DNA of 64,000 bases from Anseranas semipalmata (taxonomy: Eukaryota; Chordata; Aves; Anseriformes; Anseranatidae): positions 991,788-1,055,787 of the forward strand of contig VXAA01005247.1 in NCBI GenBank assembly GCA_013399115.1. Direction: 5' to 3'. The notes below the pieces were generated by a model. It saw nothing but the letters and a program-made list of their open reading frames with translations. It ran no database searches and was not told the DNA's origin. Position numbers and translations under genes: made by a program. Positions 45,601-57,670 of this stretch are shown piece after piece (position 1 is the first letter of the stretch; the number at the start of each line of letters is the position of its first letter).

Positions 45601-48600
45601 TTCTGAGCAAGTGAAGTAATGAGCGTGGTGGTGGTGTACGGCAGGGGCTCTAATCTGGATGCCTCCCACCTTTTCCCACTTAATGCAGCTTTCATTGAAT
45701 CAATTTAACATTTGATTTTATGTAATTTAGGTAACTTTGCATGTGTGGCTGTTGGCTGTTTCACCAAGCGCTGAGACACCGGGCTTCATCCCAGCATGGA
45801 TGGTGTTGCTGGGGGAGTGGATGGGGCTGTGCCTGGCTTCTGTCCGGGTTTTCAGACACAAGCGGGGCTGAGCTTCCCAAAGCCACTCCCCCCGTCCCCA
45901 AGCACTGCGGTGACGCAGGCCCTGCCTGCGGGTAGGGATGGTGACACCCCAATGCACTGCCACCTGCCCTCTTGAGCAAAACCTTCCCTTAGCTGCTGGA
46001 TGTGGATTCAGGACCACATGGGTCATCTCCCAGGGCAGGATTTATCATCAAAGACCGTTACCCCAAGCCCCAACACCGCAAGTAAGCCTGATGTGACATT
46101 CCCTGCATGGAAGAAGGGACAGTGCAAGGGGTGATTGGTGCTGGCAGCACAGGAGGACACAGAGGTGGCAGGGCCTTCGTGAGAGAGTGATGAAACCTTT
46201 AGCCAAGGAGAAGCTCCTTGTCCTCCATCTAACTTCGTCATCCGTGTCACCATAAATCCTTCAGCAAGTTGTTGACAGTGGAGGGATGTGCTCCCTCTCC
46301 CCGGGCATCTCCTGCCCGGCTCAAGCGCAGCAGGCGTGAGTCTCAATTTATATTTAATCGTTACGGTGTCATCGAAGAGCCGCAGGCAGAGAAGGGTTTG
46401 CAGCCAGCGGGGGCTCAGCTGGAGTAACTTGAGAAGAAACCTCCCACCTGTTCCTGGTTGGAGGTTAGGGCAGGACAAGCCCCGTACGTACATGCTGAAA
46501 TCATCACGTAGCCTCGCCGGCAGCACTGCCCGTGGGCACGTTTTGATGGCAGGATGATACGGGGTACTGGGCTCCGGGGGGTTGGTATGCTATAAAGGAA
46601 AGGTACACCCCAGCGTGCAAAGGGTGACATTGCTACCTAGTCTGACTCCAGTTTTTGATATCTGATCTGCTGGCTCACTGAATTTTTCATTGTCTTGTTT
46701 GTGCTGAACGGAATTTCATATACTAGTGGAGATTGCTCGTTTGAAAGGTTACGATGATGATTATCACTCCTCCAAGCATCCTTGGTGTCTCGTTATTACA
46801 CTTCTGATTGGGTAGCACTGGCATGCACTGGTTGGAGGGAAATTGTAAATTTGACTAAAAAACAGGACATTTCAAAATTTAATTCTAGCTACTGCTTTTA
46901 GCGTGGGGCTTTTGTCACTCCTGAGGCTCTGCCATGCCAAGTCAGAGAGGGCGCGAGCACGTGAGAGCATCACCGGCAGCACAGCGCCTCGTCGCCCTGC
47001 GTGCTAACGAGAGGTGAGCACAACAGGCGCTGACGCCTTCAGCGTTCTGCCCGTAATCACGCTGTAAATGAGATCTGGAAGCAGAAGCTCCCTCCTGCAA
47101 ACCACACACTGGCCCCAAGCACAAAAAAAAATACAACAGATTTCGAGGACAAAATTTGGAACAGGTTTTGGCTTTGAGTGGGACAAAGGCTTGGCCTGGA
47201 TCCCCCGGGCACATCCCAGGCCTTGCTCTGTCGCTCCTGGTGTCATCCCCAGCCCCTCCCAGATAAATTTCTCATCTGCATTCAGATGCGGAGCTGTGTC
47301 CCTCCCCAGAATTGTGGGGTTTTGGACAGTTTTTAAAATGTTTTCAAACAGATGAAATGGTTTAGAAGCCCGGCAGCTAATTATTTAAAATTGTTTACCG
47401 GCTCCTGACGCAAGCTAAGATGCATGCGTTTGACTTGCCAGCACTTTCCCTGCGTTGCAGGTGTCCTGGTGCCAGCACCCTGCCAGGGCAGGAATTTGCT
47501 CTCCCTATTGTCTGGCGTGACACAGCTCCCCCCACACTCCCCTTCCTCTCTATTCGTGTTAACATCCTCTTTTCTCTGCAATAAGCATGGCACTGGCAGT
47601 TACCTACTGCACAGTGAGGACCCAGTTCGGCTGCTTTCAGACTTACTGAAAATGGGAACTGCAAAATAAATAAATCCCTCTGTTTCTTTTTTGGGGCTGA
47701 ATCAGGGGCATCCGGGCCTCTCTGAATCAGGTCCCTGTCCCTGCTGCTCTCCCTCAGCCCCCCGCTTTGCACCAGGGCTCCACTTTGCAGCCCCCTCTCA
47801 AGCAGCTTGGGCAAATACCTCAAAAGTCAGGCGTCCTTGCTTTAGTTAAGCAGCAAACTTTATCATATATATATCTCTAACAGCTTGGAGGTGTGGTGGG
47901 TGTNGATCCCTGGTGGTTTTCCCACAGGGTGTCTCTCTACGATTGTACTCGTTACTTAGTGGTTGTTATTGTTAAGATCCCCATCATCTGACCCGTTATA
48001 ATCCCCCTATTGCGTTACAGAGGATTGCTGGACATACTTGGTGTATGCCTCTGTTGGTCAATTTTAGCCTGTCCCATCAAGCCTACGAGTTTCTTAAAAG
48101 TGATGCACGGTTATGTTACACAGGCACATTCTCTGACTTTTTTCCAGTTAATGCCTTGGCACTAGGAAATGGCATGGATTGGTAGTAAAGGGAAATAAAT
48201 GTGTGGGTTTTTATCAGAAAAAAAAATGAAAACCAATGTTATAGAAATTTCTCTCAAGTATTTGGCATCAGCATGTGTTCCTTCAATTACCTTAAAAATG
48301 AATAAATTTTAGGCACTTTAAGCATGGGCTGATGGTCTGCTTCGAGTTAAATCGTGACACAGGAGTCGACCCCTCTTGATATTTGAGTGAAAAACTTGTT
48401 AACCCTTTTGCTTTCAAGACAGATAGGTTGGAAGTTTTGAAGAACATGCATGGAAGAGAAAAGTCAGTTAAGTAGAGCAGTCCTGCACTAGCGCCTGCTG
48501 GGTTTCATGCAAGACTTCATCCACAAGTAAGTACTTGCCTTAGGAACAGTAAGCAGTAAGTATGAATGGTTCATCAACAAGTGCAGACTTTTTTTTTTTT

Positions 48601-51150
48601 TCCTATCAGCATGGGGGGTTTGCTCCTAAACTGCTTTTATTTAATGCTTCTGAAGTACCTACTAAGCAGGAATTCTGAGCTCCTACCCATAGCGATGGCT
48701 CAGCGACGGCTGCAGGTACCGCCTGTCCTCTGCTCGTGCTCTGGGCGCAGCTGCTGGCACGGCCCGGTGCTGCCTGGTGGCACAGCATCTTGCACAGCGG
48801 CTCATTAGCGCCGGGATTCTTGAGCAAGTGTCAAATTGGCATGGAAATGACAAGGCCACCGATGGAAGTGGCTTTCCTGTCGCATCAAAGGTGGAGGTAT
48901 TAGTGAGGATCTTGGAAAGCTCTCACGGAAATGCCTGCAAATGTTTTTGGGAAGAAGATGGGGGTTTTGCCTTGGAAAGGACCTCTAGATTTGGCCGTAA
49001 GAGTGTCTTCAGCCTGGAGGGTGTCTTCTGCTGCCTTAACGTGCCGTTTCCAGTGCACCAAAACACTAAGCAACGTGTTAGAAAAGGAAGTGAATCCTGT
49101 ACGCGATCTAATTTATGGAGCAGACCTAAAGTAGGCAAAATGTGATACCCATCTTGGAAATCTGTGGGATTAGCACCCGTGCCACTGGGAGAGGTGTCAC
49201 CGGGCAGGCCTTCGCTCTGCGTCCGACGGAGGAGGCGTCGCTCCCAGAGGTATAGTGTTTCCTAATCACGGTATTGACAAGTGATATATTTCTACTTAGA
49301 AGATAGCTTGCTTCTTAAATCTCTGACAGTGTTCTCAGTATCCCTGTTTTCCATCTGGAGAGGACTTCGTGGGTTTGACCCTACTTAACTTAGCAGATCT
49401 GACAAGACCACAGCCCAAGATGGCCTGGCTGAAGATCATGGAAATATAAGAAGGTGGCCAGGGGCTTTATTTACAGTCAAGAAATTAGCAAGCGATTTGT
49501 AACCACTGAATAGACGGCTTCTGTGACCCAAACAGCATCGTTTGGGAGAATAACATACCACCTACAGAAGAGCATTGATTTATTTGATAACATCAGGAAA
49601 CCATTTATGGACTCTATTATGGACAGCAATTGCTGAGGGTTAAAGTTGCTAGACAGATAGATTGATGTGTGGGTCTGCTGTTGTGCTTGCTACTGCATAA
49701 TGTAAAATAAGGATGGGCCCTGAAATACCAAAGGGGCAAACAGAAGCATGATGTTCTTGGCTTGGTTTGGTGTTATTTTTACCTTTACCATTTATTTCAT
49801 TCTTAAATTTTTGCCCTCTTCGCAGCTGCGTAGCAGCATTAGTTGCATGAGGACCTTTGGTTTATGGCTGTTTAACAGAGGTTAATAGGGCTTTGAACAC
49901 CATGGCTCTCATTACAGAACTCAGCGAGGAGAGGCCTCATCACACAGGGGCGGTTTCGCTGCTGGCAGACTTCAGCAGAGCGTGGCTGAGACTGCAGCGA
50001 GAGAAACGGCTTCGGGCTCCCCGGGCTTGGTTTCACAGCCCTCACCCATGGCTTCTTTCCTATGAAAGATGCATTCATGTTGCAAGGCGAGGGTTTGCTT
50101 TGATGCCCCCTGCAGAGATTAGCTGAAATTACAAAAGGAAATGGCCTAATGAACAGTCCTGGTCTAATGAACAGTCCGAGCTGTGGCATACTGAAATTCT
50201 ATCATAGTAGAAAAATTACACACCCACGCTACTCTGCTTTTGCAAAGCAACCATGAGCATGGTGGTGTCAGAGATGGGGCTTTCTAGTTCACCATTTGAA
50301 TGTAGAAGCCTATAAAACATGCTAAAGAAAGGAAGAGGTGCTTTTTAGCTGGAACAGACACTTAATGAAACAAAGGATTTCAAACAATCTTGTATAACTA
50401 CATCAGCTGAATACTAGCAAAGCGAATCTTTGTAGTTGCTTACTAATTTGGTTAAAAAAAAAAAATAGTTAAAAGTAGAAAAAGGATGAACCTGAGATGA
50501 ATTTTCAGCCAGGATCTGGTGACAGTGCAATACCATCCATGACAGAGACGGGCCCGTGGGGATGTGCAGAGGCCTGGCTGCGAGCAGGACGTGCTGTGCT
50601 GGGGCAGCTGCTATGGGGAAATCCTCGCGATGGGGAGAAGGGCTGGGGCCCCATCCCCGCACGGACGTGGTGTGCTTTGCACCGACTGCTCGCTGCCTCT
50701 TCCCACCCCGGTGGCTCTGTCTTAACCAGGGTCTGGCATTCGGGAGAGCTCTTAAGTCATGCGACGGGTGAACTCGCACCAAGCCCCCCTGCAATATTCA
50801 GGTTTTAAGACCTCGCTAAAGGTGGTAAAATCCACCCCTGCCTGCAGTCCTGGCCATTTTGAGATATTTGAGACACGGTGGATGCAGACACCTCGTCTGG
50901 TTCTTCCCGCAGTACAGGACTTCCCCCACGCACCTCGCAGGCAGTGTTAACCCCATCCATCGACAGGGGGTGATTCACGCACGCGCTGGCACACCGAACG
51001 GCATACAAAATTCCTGCAGAAAATGGCCATCTCCTGCGGGTCTCAATGGGGGACACACCAGCTGCACTGAAATGTCAGAAGGGTTTGCACAGCTGACACG
51101 TTGCTGAAAATGGAGCATGGCAGCATCTCCATAAATTCTCTTTATCCAGC
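42696..51150. other. intergenic region between FRMD4B and LMOD3
   Basis: No gene was recognised. The region mixes AT-rich stretches with GC-richer ones (for example 43,480-43,910, 44,550-45,070 and 45,780-45,930). It contains an A run of about 15 at 43,953-43,968, a single N at 47,904 and many chance open frames of up to 199 codons. One exon-like segment is described at 44,191-44,267. Muscle enhancers for LMOD3 could lie here, but nothing specific can be shown. Confidence 0.7.
51059..51095 (+). promoter_or_regulatory. LMOD3: paired E-boxes upstream of LMOD3
   Basis: Two CAGCTG motifs (51,059-51,064 and 51,090-51,095) lie 31 bases apart, about 250-280 bases before the LMOD3 start codon. CAGCTG is the preferred site of myogenic bHLH factors, which suits a muscle gene. 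An AT-rich TTAATATAGA at 51,161-51,170 could act as a TATA-like or MEF2-like element. Short motifs occur by chance, so this is suggestive only. Confidence 0.35.
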
Positions 51151-51221
51151 CAAGTGCAGCTTAATATAGACTTAGCCGCGCTGTCCGTCTGCTGCACTGA
51201 GACCGAGAGCTGCTGCTGCTC

Positions 51222-51250
51222 ATGACCAAAACATGAAGTTGGCGATTTAA
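51222..51250 (+). promoter_or_regulatory. LMOD3: two overlapping short upstream ORFs in the LMOD3 leader
   Basis: ATGACCAAAACATGA (51,222-51,236) and ATGAAGTTGGCGATTTAA (51,233-51,250) are 4- and 5-codon frames ending about 92 bases before the LMOD3 start. They matter only if transcription begins upstream of 51,222, which is plausible but not shown. Confidence 0.35.
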
Positions 51251-51341
51251 CCGAACGAGCTCCTGCTGGGAAAAATAATCTTTAAAATACATCTTTCTCT
51301 TTAGTTTTAACAAGTCATAGAGGAAGGAGAGGAGAACAAAC

Positions 51342-51632
51342 ATGTCCGAACTCAGCCAAACCTCTGACGAAGATGTGTCCCCTGAGGACATCGATGAAGA
51401 TGAAATCCTGGCGAACCTGTCCCCCGAGGAGCTGAAGGAGCTGCAGAGCGAGATGGAGGTGATGGCCCCGGACCCTGAGGTCCCGACGGGGATGATACAG
51501 AGGGATCAGACGGAGAAACCCCCGACGGGGAGCTTCGACCACAGGTCTCTGGTGGACTACCTGTACTGGCAGAAGGCGTCCAGACGCATGCTCGAGGACG
51601 AGCGAGTTCCCGTCACCCTCTTGCCCTCTGAG
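51342..51632 (+). CDS. LMOD3: LMOD3 coding exon 1
   Basis: Ninety-seven codons from the start ATG to donor GTAATG, ending in phase 0 after Glu. It encodes the acidic N-terminus, the [20 protein letters not shown] helix and the [20 protein letters not shown] motif, which are the tropomyosin-binding and first actin-binding segments of the tropomodulin/leiomodin family. Confidence 0.96.
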
Positions 51633-54600
51633 GTAATGAGCAAAAAATCGCAAATATTTGTTATGCATCTGCTATGGGATTTGTTTTATCACTTTAATAC
51701 CTTAATCCACCCCTGCTTCCATTCCCTATGTGAGGTACGATACCAACTATGAATTTAAATGCTCCCTAAAAGCCTGAGTAATGTCAGGATCCAGCTCGGA
51801 CTGGTGTCAGGGTTTGTATTTTTTTAATGTTTTTCCTCCTTTACTTATGCTTTTTAGAACAAGAAAATCCTAATTCTGTTTCAATAAAGCAAACCACTGA
51901 GAAACTGCCAGAAAATCAATCTGGATGAAGTAACTCAAATTTGCTTGGCTTTGCATGTTGAACAACACCATAGTGCTTTTCCATGGAAGACTTAGTTTAA
52001 TGAACATGATTAATGTAATAATTGATAGAATTTAATGTCACATTGGGGAAAAAAATCCCACAGTATATTTTAACCATGTGCAACATTCACTAAAGACCAA
52101 GCATGCAAACTCCATGAACCGGTCCCACCCTTTTCAATACAGGACTTAAATTTATTCTGCTGTCCCTATGACTTTGAATAAAAGTTAAGGTTACACTCGG
52201 ATATTTTTCAGGAAGGGGTCACCACAAACTGTGGGTCGTTACCCTTGGATTTCGAGGTCCCTTTGGCTGTGGGTACTCCTGGCCCGGAGGAGCTGCCGCT
52301 GGCACGATGCAAACCCAGTGCGGCCAAAGGGTCCCTGCCCGCCTGCAGACTTCGAGCAGCCCTTTGGTGCTGGGACGCTCCTCAGAAAGGGGGAAAACCT
52401 TAAAAAATCTCATCCAGGAGGGTCTCTGGAGGGGGTGGAAGCTTGCAGCTGATTTTATTTTGATGCTAAAAGCACCGCTGCCTTGCAACAGCTGTGTGCA
52501 GAGGCCAGTTTCATATCTCTGGGCTTGGAATAAAACTGAGCTAACATTTTGCTTTATCCTCAGGGACGTGCTTCTGTTACGGCAGCGTTCCATGCAGGTA
52601 CCAGAGCATGTGGCCTCGCTGCCTTGTGCGCTGGATGAACCTACGGCTGTCCCCATGTGCCCTCTTCCCCCTTTCTTAGGCTGAGCACACGGTCAGCACG
52701 TCCTGCAGGTTTCCAGGGCTTTGTGCCATGTGAAACAAACTTCCTGGTCAAGCAAATGATAAAATTTATAGAAAATCCAGAAGCAGAATAGGATCAGAGG
52801 TCCTTAATGCCCAGAAGGGTTTCAGGACCATCTTAACATAGCATTAGATACATCCAGGATTTAATGGCCAGTGTTCCTAATGCGAAAAGATGAGAAATTG
52901 GTCTACAGCCACTTTCAGAGCAGTTGTTCCTTCATTCCCAAGCAAGCCAGCACACCGTGACTTACAGGCAATGACACTTCTAAGTATTATTCTATAATGG
53001 ACATACAAATGTCTAAATCCAACAGCTACATTTTTGTTTCAGGACAGAGTTAATGTACCAAAGCCTCATTCGGTTATTTCAGTTGTTTCTGTCTTCTGCA
53101 GAGAACCGCTGCAGAGTCGGGAGGTGGTGCTGGTGGTACCGGCGATGCAGGCGGCAGGAGGGGGCCAGACGCTGATGGGAAAGAAAGGCATTACAAAAAC
53201 GAGCGCTTGGCAAACTCAGTAATGCAATTTGGAGAGACAAACAAAGACAGAACTGATAAGGAAGCAGAGGAGGAAGTGGAGGAGAAGGAAGATGAAGATG
53301 ATGAAGAGGAAGAGGAAGAAGAGGGTGATGAAAGTGAATCAGAAACAAAGGAAACTTGCACCCATGAAAACCATCACAGCAATCAGATAAGCAAGAGACC
53401 AGGTACAGAACCAGGGGAAATCACAGAAAAGCCAAACGAAAATGAAAAGAAAATATCAAAATTAAACATCCCTAAAAAGTTAGCGCTGGATACCAGCTTC
53501 ATGAAGTTAAGTGCCAGGCCTTCAGGAAATCAAACCAACCTAGAAGAGAGCTTGGAGAAAGTCCGAAAAAACAATCCAGACATGAAAGAGCTCAACCTAA
53601 ACAACATAGAAAACATCCCCAAAGAAATGCTGATAGACTTCGTCAACGCGATGAAAAAGAACAAGAACATCAAAACGTTCAGCTTGGCCAACGTGGGAGC
53701 CGACGACAACGTCGCGTTTGCGCTGGCCAACATGCTGCGCGAGAACAGGAGCATCACCACGCTCAACATCGACTCTAATTTTATCTCTGGCAAAGGCGTC
53801 GTTGCCATCATGAGATGCCTGCAGTACAACGAGACGCTGACGGAGCTCCGCTTTCACAACCAGAGGAGCATGCTGGGCCACCAGGCCGAGATGGAAATCG
53901 CCAGACTGCTGAAAGCCAACGCCACCCTCCTAAAAATGGGGTACCACTTCGAGCTGCCGGGGCCCAGGATGGTGGTGACCAACCTGCTGAGCCGAAACCT
54001 GGACAAGCAGAGGCAGAAGAGGCAGGAGGAGCAAAGGCAGCAGCAAGTGAAAGAGCAGAGAGAGCTGATAGCCATGCTGGAAAATGGACTGGGCTTGCCA
54101 CCCGGGATGTGGGAGATGCTGGGAGGGCCGCTGCCCGAGCCGAGGGCACGTGAAGCCCCCCAAGCACCCAAGCCGCCCGTCCCCAGCTCCGCGCCTCGGG
54201 GCCAGGGGAAGGAGGGCGCGAGGCCAGCGGCCCCCGAGCGGCCGCGCGGAGCGGAGCCCGTCAGCTTCAGGGTGATCAAGCTGAAAAAGACACAGCGCAA
54301 ACCCGCCGTGCCTGAGTACGTGGAGCCCGCCGAGAAAACCAACCTCAAGGACGTGATCAAAACGCTGAAGCCGATTCCCAGGAGAAGGCCGCCTCCCCTC
54401 GTCGAAATAACCCCGCGAGATCAGCTGCTGAACGACATTCGTCAGAGCAACGTCGCTTATCTTAAGCCGGTAAGTGTCTAGCGATGGGGGTCCTGTGAAC
54501 GCAAGAGCGCTGCGCTCTGCTCTCAGGTCTTGCTTGCCCCATCATAGGGCAAGCATACGAATAAACACGGAAAGAAATCTCAAATACCGATGATGGGTGT

Positions 54601-56822
54601 GGAATTTTAAGCTCTTGTTCCACAGTCATAAAGGTAAAAGAAAGGAAATTCAGTCAGTGGTAAACGAACCCACAGAAACTCAATATTAACACGGTAGTGA
54701 TAATATATTAGTAGCTATAATATGCAAACGCTGTTATAAGATCTGTTTCTTTCAGGGGTGCAATAGGAATTAGTTTTCACAAGATTCCTTTAGTCTGTCC
54801 TCAGGCCCCCATAAAAACCACGCTTCTCCTTCCTGCAGCCCCGTGTTCCCTTACCTCTCACTCGACATACGAAAGCCCCGTCACTGGGCCCATTCGACGA
54901 AGGGCAAAGCGAAACGCTGGCAGGCAAACCGCCCGCCCGAGGCCGCTTCAGAAGGCAAGGCGGGAGCTCCGGGCCCACCTTCAGCTGGCTGCTTTCACTG
55001 AAATTGAGCCTTAGTGTGAGGGGGATTTAAATTTTTTAAGTTATTTTCTTCCTACAGTATTGCTTTCTATAACAGTGATGCTGCAAAGACCCGTCTACAA
55101 CATTTTTCTACGTGTCTGAGCCCATGCCTTACTTTTTGAATCCTAGCAGCAGGATGGGTAAAAGATGTTTTTTCTCGGCTGCCTAAATATGTAACACATT
55201 TTTACAGTTGTGTAAAAGCATTGCAGACAAAATAGTTGGTCCTGTACAATACTGATTTTCTGCAAAAGGCACGAATTATGTTTTTGTCGTTGTTGTTGCT
55301 CTTCCTTACTACCAGTTTTAAGAAGTTGTTGACAAGCTGCTGGAAAGCAGGCAGATGAGGGCCAAATTCAGCTGAGGCACACAGCTGTGCCCGTGCTGTG
55401 ATCCAGCCCCGGTGCACACGCGCCCGCCTGACCCCATGCCGCGGAGCCATCGCTCCAGGGAGCCTCGGCTGCTTCGTTCTGGGACTCGGTCCTGTCCCTG
55501 TCCCACTCAGCTGCACACTGCAGTGCATTAAGGAAGGAAGAAATTAGATCCATCAGCATCAAGGATGGAGCAAGATGATAGGAAGAAAGCAGTGACACCA
55601 CAGGATTTTTCATACCCATGTCTATGTAAATCTGTGTCACGGGAAGTGCTCGGTGCTCACAACCCCAGTGCGAATGAATGCGAGTCAGACACCCTTGTGT
55701 CTTTGAGAATCCAGGTCCCAAAGTGTGCTAAGTGCCTCCTGGAGAGGCTCTTATGTGGGTGTCAAATTCACGGGCCGCTTCTCAAAATGTTGGAGATCAG
55801 ATTTAAGCTTTTGCTTCCCTGAAATGTTACATTTCCTTGCATTGTACTGTTATTCAAGAAAAATTGAAAGCTGACTGAGCTATTTGTAGCTCGAGATGTC
55901 GATGCCTCTGTTTGTGTTGCTAAAGCTAGAGAAAGAGGACACAAAATCCTTTGCAAGTAAAAATGGTCAGGTAGTGCTTTGTAATTAATACATTGTTTAA
56001 TATTGACATATTTATATGGTGGGTGACATTTTGCTTTTATGTCTACACAGAAGTAACCATTCCCTCAGTAATTTCAGAGAGAGTGGCTTGTCCTGAAATT
56101 CGGAAGGGGCCGGTCCTGCTGTGACCCCAGCCCCTGGTCTGGGTTTAACATAACCGGTCTGCCCCCAAACCCAGTTTTGGAGTTGTGGCTTTTCACTAGC
56201 AAAACTAGGGCAGAGCCCTAACCCCAGCCATTCCCCCCCAAATCCTGGGCATATTTTTATAAACAAGGGCTGTGGGGTCTGGCCCAAGGGATTTGTCACT
56301 GGTGTGTGCTCTCCCAGAAGCTGCTCGTTTGCTGAGCCAGGATCCACGTCCGGGTGTCTCGGGTGACCCGGAAAGAGGAAACAACAGACACCTGTGCTGA
56401 TTTTTGTTTTGGATCCACCTGGCATCAGGCCAGATGGCGTGGATTTGGGGCATTAGGGTTTTGTTCTCGTCTGTCTGTGTGATTTTTGGCAACTGCATTT
56501 TTTTGCCTTGATATCCTCAGCTTCATCTCCCCAGTGGGGTTTTACTGCCTGAGCATATCTGGCCTCCATGGGGAGGCTCATTGCTTGCAAAGTGATTTAC
56601 TGTGCATTAAGCATTGCAAGCGGGGAGCTACAAGCAAAACCTAATTCCTGACCAGAGCCCCCTAGCACTCCTAGCTGTTGCATTTTTGATCCTTTCACAG
56701 TTTCTGAAGATTTGTAGGTTTATATCAAACTAAACTGGTCTGGGAAATAAGACTGAGAAATTTCCTCACAATATTTCTTTATTGTCCTTGTCCAGGTGCC
56801 ATTACCAAAGCAGCTGGAGTGA
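51342..56822 (+). CDS. LMOD3: LMOD3 (leiomodin-3), complete, three coding exons
   Basis: Leiomodin-3 nucleates and elongates actin at thin-filament pointed ends in skeletal muscle; loss causes nemaline myopathy in people. Coding exons are 51342-51632, 53102-54469 and 56796-56822, 561 codons plus stop, against 560 in human. In order: N-terminal helical tropomyosin/actin-binding part (residues 1-97), Gly-rich then acidic Glu/Asp tract (about 98-177), LRR actin-binding domain (about 255-392), basic Arg/Gln/Lys helix (about 395-420), Pro/Ala-rich linker (about 440-490), the RRRPPPL motif (about 524) and the WH2 motif ([21 protein letters not shown], about 532-552). The start ATG at 51,342 is chosen because [20 protein letters not shown] aligns with the family N-terminus. 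The neighbour order FRMD4B-LMOD3-ARL6IP5 matches human. The tail and WH2 rule out tropomodulin. Confidence 0.97.
51633..53101 (+). other. LMOD3: LMOD3 intron 1
   Basis: A 1.47-kb intron with donor GTAATG and acceptor TTTCTGTCTTCTGCAG. No exon or repeat was recognised within it. Confidence 0.85.
53102..54469 (+). CDS. LMOD3: LMOD3 coding exon 2 (acidic tract, LRR, WH2)
   Basis: A 1,368-nt exon in phase 0 at both ends, encoding residues 98-553. It opens with a glycine-rich stretch ([20 protein letters not shown]), then an acidic Glu/Asp run, the conserved [20 protein letters not shown] block, the LRRs ([20 protein letters not shown] onward), a basic Gln-rich helix and the WH2 motif. The frame is open from the acceptor at 53,101, well before any ATG. 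The donor GTAAGT follows LKP. If the intron is retained, only Val-Ser-Val is added before TAG at 54,479-54,481. Confidence 0.96.
54470..56795 (+). other. LMOD3: LMOD3 intron 2
   Basis: A 2.3-kb intron between donor GTAAGT and acceptor CTTGTCCAG. It has no recognised exon or repeat. Confidence 0.85.
56796..56822 (+). CDS. LMOD3: LMOD3 terminal coding exon (8 codons plus stop)
   Basis: This tiny coding part encodes VPLPKQLE and a TGA stop, matching the short VQLPKELA end of human LMOD3. The acceptor TTATTGTCCTTGTCCAG is strong and the phase (0) fits exon 2. It would be missed by any ORF finder. Confidence 0.9.
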   Translation: MPLPKQLE

Positions 56823-57670
56823 GAGACCAGACTGACCCAAAGAAAACAACTTGGAATAAAGACTATTCAAGTTTTGCTTACAATAGTTTCAGCAGAAGTT
56901 TTCTGCAGAACCCAGGTGGTGTATATGACTCTTCGGGAACAAAACTTGCGATATGCACTTTTCTAAGTGTGATGAAAAAGGCTCGCATGGGAAAAATCAG
57001 TGCTAAGAGTTTCCATCAGGTATCAAACAATCCCGGTGCCATCTGTCTGCCAAATGGATTCAAGGCTCCAGTTTATTGTGGGAGGATTTTCTCAGAGACA
57101 TCAATAACCTTAAGTCTTTCTAGTTTTTCAGTAAACTGTTTTGCTTCCATGTTGTCCTTCTGCTGTCAGATTCTGCAGGAACACGCTGTGCTTTAGCTTA
57201 TCTTTCTTTTCACACACATGCTCCTCAATTACTCTCTTGTCCATGAGAAATGCATTTGGTTTCCATGTACCCAGCTTTATTTTTTAGGCTAAGGAAACGG
57301 AAATGAAATAAAAGCTCTATCCATAAGAAATGTGCAGCACTTCCATGGCTAACAAGAAGCCTGCAGAACAGAAAGACTGGTGCATCCAACACCTCGGCTC
57401 GATGGTGTATTTCAGAACAGTCTCGTTAGTCTTGTACCCAATCAGCATGTAAAAGACAATGCCACGCTCTGTTTTGAGAAGTGTCATCTTCACTCCCCAT
57501 GATTCACCCCATCCTTGATGTAACCCTTCATCAAGCTCCACACTGCAGGCACCCTGGGATGCACTGAAAGGCCACTGCTGATCTCTCTCCATACTGCTCT
57601 TAAGTGGCTGGAGGATGAGCCTTATCCCTCTCTTTGCCGGGGTGTAATAAACTCACCCTTCCTCCCTGTA
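56823..57670 (+). other. LMOD3: LMOD3 3' untranslated region (extent inferred)
   Basis: Non-coding sequence follows the TGA, with AATAAA hexamers at 57,307-57,312 and 57,646-57,651. The second would give a UTR of about 0.85 kb. A 125-codon open frame starting at 56,819 overlaps the stop and is regarded as chance. Confidence 0.55.
57307..57312 (+). terminator. LMOD3: candidate LMOD3 polyadenylation signal AATAAA
   Basis: A canonical hexamer 485 bases past the LMOD3 stop. A second copy lies at 57,646-57,651, so more than one 3' end is possible. Confidence 0.5.

Noticed and set aside
47893..48000. Possible second LTR start (TGTGGTGGGTG with an N)
   Set aside because: Similarity to the avian LTR stops after the first dozen or so bases, and a single N lies in the match. 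It is not supportable by eye.
48777..49145. 122-codon plus-strand frame in the intergenic region
   Set aside because: It starts with a plausible Met but shows no known domain, and another frame overlaps it. No splice or promoter context supports it.
50143..50180. Short tandem duplication around CTAATGAACAGTCC
   Set aside because: Two imperfect copies of about 18 bases, which is ordinary replication slippage with no evidence of function. A similar 14-base doubling at 8,518-8,548 was set aside for the same reason.
53207..53209. TTG codon as a start of LMOD3
   Set aside because: It lies within the open frame of exon 2. The true start is the ATG at 51,342 in exon 1, joined in phase.
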